64,000 bases of DNA, from contig NC_087080.1 of NCBI RefSeq assembly GCF_026151205.1, positions 1,063,812-1,127,811 of the forward strand, written 5' to 3'. The notes beneath the pieces are model-generated. The model did no database searches. It had not been told where the DNA came from and worked only from the letters and a program-made list of their open reading frames with translations. This stretch comes from Bolinopsis microptera. Taxonomy: Eukaryota; Ctenophora; Tentaculata; Lobata; Bolinopsidae. The position numbers and the translations under genes were made by a program. Of the stretch, positions 56,928 to 64,000 are shown in pieces (position 1 is the stretch's first letter; every line of letters starts with the position of its first letter).

Positions 56928-59308
56928 ATGGAAGACTCACTGATAAAGAAAATAGTCAGACTCGGGATAGAAATCTCCGTGTCTTACTGCAATAAGGAAT
57001 GTAAACGTCCTACCATGCTGCCTCCAGTTCCTCTTTGTAAAGTAATAGATAAGTATCCAGAAAATATGGAAAAAGAACCACCCGTAGTTAAACAGCAGCG
57101 TGAATACGAAGGAGAAGTAGACGTGTACAGAGCTCTGTATGATACAAAATTGGACTTTATTGTTCTTCATGGGTTACGTTTTACACATCAGCAGTATAGT
57201 TTGTTTGTTGAACATGATTGTACTAAGAAAGACACTGAGGAGGAGGGAGAAATAGACTTTCTTGTGATTCACGATAAATTTGTAGCTATATTGGAAGTCA
57301 AAGCAACTGATTGCGAGAGGGAAGATAGGTTTACAAATAACTACAAGAAATCAAAGAAGCAAAGAAAAACCGTGCGTGACCTTATTATGGGTATTAGCAG
57401 AACGTTCAAGTTCATTGAATACCCCACAGTGAGCCAATTTACTGTTTTTGCCAACATAAACAGACATTTTGCAGAGGAGAAGTTAGGAAAAAAGTACGCT
57501 TCTCTGACTGACGAAGAAAAACATAGCATCCTCTTCAAAGATGACCTAGAAAATCGAGAGGTTCTGAAGAGTCGCTTATTAGCGAAACCAGGACTGCACA
57601 TAGAAAATAAGGTTAAATGGGCTCTTCTAGGATTGTGGTGTGTAGATAACAAAAATGACAGCGATGTTCAAACGATCTGTGATTTCAGTAAAAACATCGA
57701 ACGAGTCGACTGTCTGCTGAGAATGTCGGAAATAACGAGTGGTATAAAAGGTGGAAAGAGATCGCCCTTGGTGAAGAGTGCCCCTAAAATTATCAGAGAT
57801 TATCTGAACATACTTTGTCTTACAGAGGACCAGCTCGCGATTTATAATAGTAAGCGGAATAAACTATGGATCAGAGGACCAGCCGGAAGTGGGAAGACTA
57901 TTTTGCTCGTGGCTAAAATTATTGAAATATTTCTAAACACGAGTAAAAAAGTAACAATTCTGGTTCCCAGTCACGCTGCAGCTTTGATGTATGAAGATTA
58001 CTTGAAACACGCCAATATCGAGCCGATTCTGTGCGGATTAGATTACACAACCAACCAAACCATTTTAGATCAAAATCACAGAGTTTTTGTTAAGTATTTT
58101 CAAGATCTGAAGTTAGGCCGTATCATATCGACAAACGATGATTCCGATAGACTGCATTTCTTATTAGCTACTTTGTCATCGGACTACGAAGCGATATTCA
58201 TAGACGATTTCCAAACGTTTTGCTCAGGAATGGATAAGGATATGCAACATATTACCATCGAAAAATTTACTGAAGAGCTGAAGCAGACCATTCAAAACTA
58301 GTTTGGATAAGCTGTGATTTTTTACAGGGTCAGTACATGGATTGTTCGATAGAACAAATTCCAGAGTTAGATCACTTAACATCGGAATTTGACGTTATTC
58401 ATGACTTATCAACAAATTTAAGAAACACCTTTGAAATATGCCATCTACTTGAAAGAATCAGAAATCTGAGGACGGAGTCAGGGTCTCTAAAATATAGCCA
58501 AAGTGGACACTTCATACACGGACCAAATAGTTCGGCTCATTTTTTAATATGTGATCATCCCAACACGATTGCCGTAGTATCGCGTGTGCAAGAATTTCTT
58601 GAGGGGGAATTATTTCATTTAAAGAAAACTAAGGTGGCACTCATCGTTGACTTTGACAGTAAGGTCAATCCACAGTCAAAATTGTACCACGAACAAATGT
58701 TTACCATTAAAATCGGTCGCGAAGCAAGGTATGGTCAAATATTTGAAAGTACATTAAAAGAAATAGATCATATGAAAGGAGGACAAATTGACTGGGAAAA
58801 AGGTTGCAGGGATGTTCTTGAAAGGGCTGATACAGAACCTGATGTTGATTTATGCGACTATGAGGGAACATTTTCATTGGAATGGTCGGCGGCAATAGGA
58901 ATACTAGAGATACAATTACCCAACATCATGTCATATCCAGAAAATCCTTTTAAAGAGGACGGATTTTTGCAAGAATTTTTGCAACGATTATACAATGAAA
59001 CATTATCCAAGATATATATCATAGCCTCACGAGCAAGGGTTTACTGCTCAATAATAATTGTGATCAGAAACATAATAGGTTTCGTTGAATTTGTTCAAAT
59101 GTCACCGCCATATGAATTAATAAATCGGACGTACAAAGAAATCTATCCTGATGATGGACGGTTTATAAATTGGACAGAGAAAAAAATGGAAAACGCTGAA
59201 AAACAAGCTATACTATACATGAATAATCTGACTAGAGATTTTTTTCAAAAGTTGGAAAACGATACAGCCGAGGCATTCGGAAGTTTTTCTAATCTAAGTA
59301 AACTATAG
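56928..59308 (+). CDS. NERD-like nuclease fused to SF1 helicase (one frame break)
   Basis: ATG at 56928. Residues ~60-150 are NERD/restriction-endonuclease-like: EGEVDVYRAL, then GEIDFLVI and ILEVKA (D110, E123, K125 as the D..ExK site). Residues ~298-430 start an SF1 helicase: LTEDQ (Q motif), GPAGSGKT (Walker A, 317-324), AIFIDDFQTF (Walker B). A stop at 58299 follows one missing base. In the +1 frame the protein goes on as LVWISCDFLQGQYMDCSIEQ, NLRNTFEICHLL (motif IV), DYEGTFSLEWS (motif V) and IYIIASRARVY (motif VI), ending at 59308. Together about 795 residues, no introns. The C-terminal fold recalls the DUF2075/Schlafen-type helicases. Nuclease plus helicase suggests nucleic-acid surveillance or defence (inference). 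It lies inside an ABCF1 intron on the opposite strand. Confidence 0.8.
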
Positions 59309-59497
59309 GTAAAAATATAATATTAATCATAAGCTAAAATGTACTAATCTTTGTATTCTAAATGGGGAAAAGGAAGAAACATTGTCAGTCAGTCGAGAAA
59401 ATTGTCAGTCAGGCTATATGGCAGCTTTGTAGATGTTGTGACTATGCTAGTAGTGGTCCCAGGCTTGCGACTGGAATTGCGGTGTTAAATCGATTTA

Positions 59498-59626
59498 ATG
59501 GTACCAACGATCCACCTCCCACTTGTTGTTTGGTACTTAGCATTAATAGTGTTAGCTGTAGCCATTTATAGCAAGAATCTTAAAACTAAAGGGGATGACA
59601 AGGAAAAGAGGAAGGAAAAAGAATAA
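59498..59626 (+). CDS. Possible 42-residue single-pass membrane protein
   Basis: ATG-to-TAA frame reading MVPTIHLPLVVWYLALIVLA, VAIY, then a Lys/Glu-rich tail (KTKGDDKEKRKEKE). One strong transmembrane segment followed by a basic, charged tail. It starts 190 bp after the helicase stop. It could be a separate micropeptide or a terminal exon of the helicase gene; no splice sites decide. Low certainty because it is short. Confidence 0.35.
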   Translation: MVPTIHLPLVVWYLALIVLAVAIYSKNLKTKGDDKEKRKEKE

Positions 59627-59849
59627 CGGGACAAACAATTAATTAAAGTATTAATAGGAGCATTAGATATTGTAATTACAAGCTTCAATAATAAATCACT
59701 GACTAAAACTTCTAATTAAAATGACACTTGGTACGCTCGCCCATTTTCACTGGTCAGTCTGAACTTCGGTTTAGCACGTTGTACACTTATTCACCTAAGT
59801 TTCAGAATTTGTTCAGTTTAGCAGAGTTAGTACCCGTGTTTCAATAAAT

Positions 59850-62660
59850 CAAAAGATATCAGGGGAGTTCTTTAATAATGTTACGGTCATCTAGAATACC
59901 GAACTTCCTGAAAACGTTATCATATTTCCTCAGACAACGTTTAATGCCTTTAATCAGTCTATCACGGCTATATCCTCTATCAATTAGAATTTTGAATATT
60001 TTGTGAAGATGGGAGGTAAAGATATCCAATCTAGTGCAAACATTACCATATCTAAGAACTTGACTTGAAAAAACGTTGTAGCCAACCTCGGTTGGGATGT
60101 TACTGTGAGGAAATGTAAGGGATACAACATGAAAATTAAAATCATCAGTTTTGTTATACACTGATATTTCTAGTCCTTCTGTGGAAATATTAATATTTAA
60201 ATCAAGGTAGTTAATGATTTTATTATTGGAACCAGCTCGCTCCATCTCCAATGAATTAGGATAAATATCTTTAATCAATTTATGAAAGTAAAGGTAGTTA
60301 ATAATAGATAAATCGTCAACATATCGTTTATTATTGGATAATATCTTTGCTAATCCCATTTTCTTTTCCTGAAGTAAACGTTTCATATAATTAAATTCCT
60401 TTTTGCCAACAGTGAGATCAGCTATAGGGGAACTTGAATTTCCACCCATAGGAATACCCTTGGTTTGTATGAATACAATCCCACCGAAGACGACATAAGT
60501 GTTATAAATAATAAATTTAACAGCCTCTTTTAGGTCATCTTGACTAAAGCAGGCATGACAATCATAGGTTTTATTGGAAAAGAAACATGTATTACTGTCT
60601 CTTTTAGAAATACAAATATATCTATTACGGTCTGAAAATATTAAATCAATAACTTCATTAATCATATTCTCTACTTCAATCAAGTCTAATCTGGTATAAA
60701 GAGTAGTAAAATCATATACTTGTATATTATAAACATCGCTATTTTTGATAGCTTCAAGGAATTCACTTGAGGAATCTATGCTCCAAAACATGTTTATACC
60801 GCTGTTGTTGTAGATTGCCTCGCAGTATTTCTTGAAGTATTTCCTCAAAAGTTTCAGACAACAGTTAACTTGGACGTTAAGTTGTTTCGTAACGCAAAAA
60901 CGGGCACCTGCAATGAACCTCGCCTTGTAAGGGTTCTTATGAAGCTTAGGGTTCCAGAAGATGCGTGCTAGTCGCAAGTTTTTATCTTCAACTTGTACAT
61001 TAAATCTCTCCTTTAGACTCTCAGATATTTTATTGACATAATGAGTCTCGTCTTCGCTACAGGGTTTATATGTATCATTACCTATACATTCTAGAGTATT
61101 AGGATCAAAACCCATTTCATTGACAAGAGTTTTTACATAAAACTTTTTACAAATAAATGAAAAATTACCAGAAGCTTTGTCGATACTACAAATAATGTAT
61201 TTACTTTTCAGCAATTTAAGACTTCTTTTAACATCATCTTTTTCCAGTGTGTTTTCTTTTATTTCAAATGTTTCAGGAAAGTTTTTCTTGTAATATTCAA
61301 TACGATTGGAAACTATTGATAACACTTTTTCCTTCCAATCGCTGAACTTTACTTCTTTTTGACAGTACTTTCTACTTTTTGATTTTATAAATTTATCGAC
61401 AGCTTCGGTAACTGACATATATATCTCATCTGGAGATTTAAATGTGGGAATTCTGTATTTACAACCGTAGGAAAGTACTTCCCTAAGTTCAACATTATCA
61501 ACAATATCTAAATTACCAGTAACTACATGTCCATGAGGAGGATAATTGAAAGGGGAGGAGTGACAATCGCATGGACTACCTAAAATAGATTTAATATCAG
61601 AAATAGAAAGTTTCTTTAAGAATGAAGCATAGTTACAAATAGAAAGACTTATAGGATCATTATACTCATAATAAATCTGTAATGGTGTAAAAGACTGAAT
61701 CAAAATGGGAAGCAAATCAATGACTGAAGTGTCAGAGAAAATAGATTTTAGGTTAAGATTATCAATGAATTTGCAATTAAATGGAACAATTATAAATTCT
61801 CTATTACTGGATTCAGATTTGTTCTGATGGTATTTGGGGGAAAATGTTGAACAGAAAGAGGAACATACGTTGTAAATCAATCCTGAATTATTTTGACTCA
61901 AAGAGTAGAGAGTGTCTAAATCTGATAAGCTATAACATTTTAATGTTTTGTATATGGAATGTTCTGAAGAGATGTTATCTTTCAGCCTGTTAATATCAGA
62001 CTCTATGGTATCCAGAGACTTCTTAGGCTGAACTTTCTTCTTTCCATTCCCTCTGCCACGTTTGTATCGAGCAATCTGTCCACTAAAATAATTCATAACC
62101 CGATCTTGGGAGATGTTGCCCGTTCCTTTCTTCTTGTCATTAAGACCAAGAGGGAATGCTGTCCCAAGCTTCTCTATCCAGTAATCCTCCAGGAGAAGTA
62201 AATCATTTTTGACATCGGTGGACATGTCAGAATCAACATAATCTACAATCTGTATGGAAGCATCTGAGAAGACGTGACCAGGAATATTAAAATGTTCATA
62301 TAAAAATGTGGATGATTTGGCTTTGACACAATTTCTGTGGCCATTGACTCTTTTATGAAGTGGTTGAGTTGTTTCTCCAACATATTGTTTTTTACAGGTA
62401 GAACAGGTAATAACATAAATAACATTATTAGTTTTACAATTAAATATAAAATTGTATGTCCAAAGATAAAATCATTATTAAAAGTACTGCTCCTAAATGT
62501 ATTAACAGGATTAAAACTGTTGCAAGTGAGACAACCTCTACCATTGCAACATCTAAAAGTGCTAGAAAAGACATTACTAGGGGTTACCCATTTATTCAAG
62601 GATTTTGAGAAAAATTTACCATTACGTTTAAGTCAAGAAGGTAACATCATCCCTTTCGGC
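59850..62660 (-). mobile_element. Penelope-like element with N-terminal GIY-YIG (Naiad/Chlamys-type layout), nearly complete
   Basis: From the 5' side (62.6 kb, minus): a Cys motif (CCNGRGCLTC), then a GIY-YIG domain (VIYVITCSTCKKQYVGETTQ, HKRVNGHRNC, EDYWIEKLGTAFPLGLND). A long N-terminal spacer and a reverse transcriptase follow (LARIFWNPKLHKNPYKAR, VYDFTTLYTRLDL, TKGIPMGGNSSSPIADL, catalytic RYVDDLS), stopping at 59859. The 788-residue downstream frame is fully open. A single frame shift near 62455 splits the first ~45 codons from the GIY-YIG core. An endonuclease before the RT is the permuted order described for Naiad-type elements, unlike the element at 38-39.8 kb. Confidence 0.88.
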
Positions 62661-62930
62661 GTTTCCGCCTAGACCCAACGACTCGAGATAGGCCAAGGAC
62701 AACGGGTCGGACATCAACCTATTGTCATGGGGCTGCCATGATTGGGCGGGCGTTAGATGTCATGAACCTAAATAGTTCTCCCACCGACGCAGTGTAGCCT
62801 GGCGAGATTCTTCGCGACCATAAAAATCTCTTAGAACCGGATCTTGCACTGCCGCTGTTTCTCGTACCGTAGCATGGCGGACAGCTCACGCCAGAAAATG
62901 AAATAAACAGGTAAATACAGGATAAATCAG
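62661..62930. other. GC-richer spacer, no gene assigned
   Basis: Noticeably richer in G+C than its surroundings. On the minus strand an ATG near 62715 opens a 28-codon frame (MSDPLSLAYLESLGLGGNAE) that ends just before the Penelope Cys motif. It could be the element's leader. No rRNA or tRNA recognised. Confidence 0.35.
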
Positions 62931-62933
62931 GAG

Positions 62934-63278
62934 ATGTATGTACAACAACAAGACTTCAAGGAGGGCGCCCAAGAAAACAAAGATCAACCAAATCTCGGAA
63001 CCAATGGCCGGGAGAGATATAAATGTAATTATAGAGCAATATCAAGAAAAGCTAAGGAATACCAACCCGGCGACTGTAGCAAAAACGAACCGGAGACATC
63101 AAATTTTCTAAAAGGAGCAGCATTGAAGAAGATGAAAGAAGAAATCAGAGTGGTTCCTCTAACAAAAAGTGAACGAGATCTTGCCGAAGCTAAAGAGGCA
63201 TTAAGAAATGTCGTACACCTGGAAAATGCTGATGGTTCCGGACTTGTGATATTTCCCAATAACTTACACTCAGAGTGA
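62934..63278 (+). other. Unidentified open frame, 114 codons
   Basis: Hydrophilic (NGRERYKCNYRAISRK, KSERDLAEAKEALRN). A +1 frame over the first half is equally open (RRAPKKTKINQISEPMAGRD), so it may be a frame-shifted relic. Family not recognised. Confidence 0.25.
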
Positions 63279-63354
63279 TTTTGATATTTAAAATTAGAGT
63301 CCTTGCTTGTATTTTGATAAACAAATGCACATTTTAGTGTTTTTTATTTCACTA

Positions 63355-63377
63355 TCACTAACCAGGTGATGGTTAAC

Positions 63378-63445
<68 letters not shown>
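63355..63445 (-). repeat. Truncated ABCF1 exon end abutting a 66-base G-run
   Basis: The minus strand has GTTAACCATCACCTG/GTTAGTGATAG, a variant of the 3' end and donor of the ABCF1 Walker A exon. Its 5' part is replaced by a C-run (66 G on plus, 63380-63445). Confidence 0.75.
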
Positions 63446-63448
<3 letters not shown>

Positions 63449-63584
63449 TATACTTTTTTGCCTTTTTTGGTGTATGGACATGGTGTAAAAAAGTGAAGAG
63501 AACCCCCCATATATTATAATATATATCAATATAATATATATTATAATATATATTATTTAAATATCCTATATCACTACTACTAAC

Positions 63585-63659
63585 CAGGCGGTGGTTGACT
63601 CTGCGTTCTCCAACATTAGACTTCAGTTTGCCGAGTAGCAGGTTGAGAAGTGTAGACTT
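63585..63659 (-). CDS. ABCF1: ABCF1 Walker A exon, intact copy nearest the next exon
   Basis: The minus strand reads (G)KSTLLNLLLGKLKSNVGE, RRVNHRL and then donor CTG/GTTAGT, phase 0, fitting the RIGTYN exon at 55981-56113. GKSTLL is the end of Walker A in the second ATPase domain. Upstream, in place of the expected GPNGV codons, is a G-run preceded by TATAGGGTAT. The true 5' half of the motif must therefore lie in another copy or exon beyond the window, or the copies are non-coding duplicates. Confidence 0.75.
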
Positions 63660-64000
63660 ACCCCCCCCCCCCCCCCCCCCCCCATACCCTATACCACTAC
63701 TACTAACCAGGCGGTGGTTGACTCTGCGTTCTCCAACATTAGACTTCAGTTTGCCGAGTAGCAGGTTGAGAAGTGTAGACTTACCCCCCCCCCCCCCCCC
63801 CCATACCCTATACCCTATATCACTACTACTAAACAGGCGGTGATTGACTCTGCGTTCTCCAACATTAGGTTCCAGTTTGCCGAGTAGCAGGTTGAGGAGT
63901 GTAGACTTACCCCCCCCCCCCCCCCCCCATACCCTATACCCTATATCACTACTACTAAACAGGCGGTGATTGACTCTGCGTTCTCCAACATTAGGTTCCA
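63585..64000 (-). repeat. 123-126-bp tandem repeat of the ABCF1 Walker A exon (at least 4 copies)
   Basis: Exon starts at 63585, 63708, 63834 and 63960 (low ends), spacing 123-126 bp, running off the window. Each unit holds about 75 nt of exon, its donor, CACTACTACTAA on plus, (ATACCCT)n and a C-run of 14-20. The last two copies share GATT/GGTTCC variants against GGTT/GACTTC in the first two. Confidence 0.92.

Noticed and set aside
63344-63529. Poly-proline frame across the G-run
   Set aside because: Translation of a homopolymer.

Overview
The window looks like animal nuclear DNA, probably from an invertebrate. Coding sequence lies in short exons with GT-AG introns, and the recognisable genes are metazoan types: a sushi/ephrin-receptor-like repeat protein, a C-type lectin, 7TM receptors with LDL-receptor class A repeats, an NADPH oxidase and ABCF1. 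Two kinds of Penelope-like retroelement and several LINE tails are also present. I cannot place the species; a cnidarian or other early-branching animal would fit but is not shown. Much of the window is repeat.

Layout. 1-3.8 kb: tandem repeats. 3.8-13.4 kb (+): exons of a secreted multi-repeat protein (signal peptide, N-terminal domain, alternating 96- and 144-nt cysteine-rich repeat exons all in phase 1, one sushi exon), interrupted by a 1.79-kb fold-back transposon. 13.6-20.2 kb: decayed exons and ~566-bp tandem units carrying terminal-exon-like blocks. 20.8-21.8 kb: AT-rich repeat around a Penelope fragment. 22.1-32.5 kb (-): remains of an NADPH oxidase gene. The intron in front of its FAD-binding exon is filled by ~109 copies of a 77-bp unit made of that intron's own 3' splice site plus the first 59 nt of the exon. 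33.7-34.9 kb (+): intronless C-type lectin with two in-frame stops. 36.3-40.5 kb (-): broken receptor copy with its middle replaced by a Penelope element. 40.8-43.2 kb: LINE tails and microsatellites. 43.9-49.2 kb (-): the fuller receptor gene. 49.4-54.4 kb: LINE tail and small repeat elements. 54.8-64 kb (-): 3' half of ABCF1. A long intron of it holds, on the + strand, a NERD-nuclease/SF1-helicase gene and, on the - strand, a Penelope element with an N-terminal GIY-YIG domain.

Main theme. Ends of real exons, together with their splice sites or flanks, have become minisatellites: NADPH oxidase FAD exon, ABCF1 Walker A exon, ABCF1 last exon, and ABCF1 intron ends. Receptor C-tails also carry in-frame 15-bp arrays. 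Several genes have single-base frame breaks (near 22.49, 37.74, 46.74, 58.30 and 62.45 kb). These are either pseudogene lesions or consensus errors in the assembly, and raw reads would decide.
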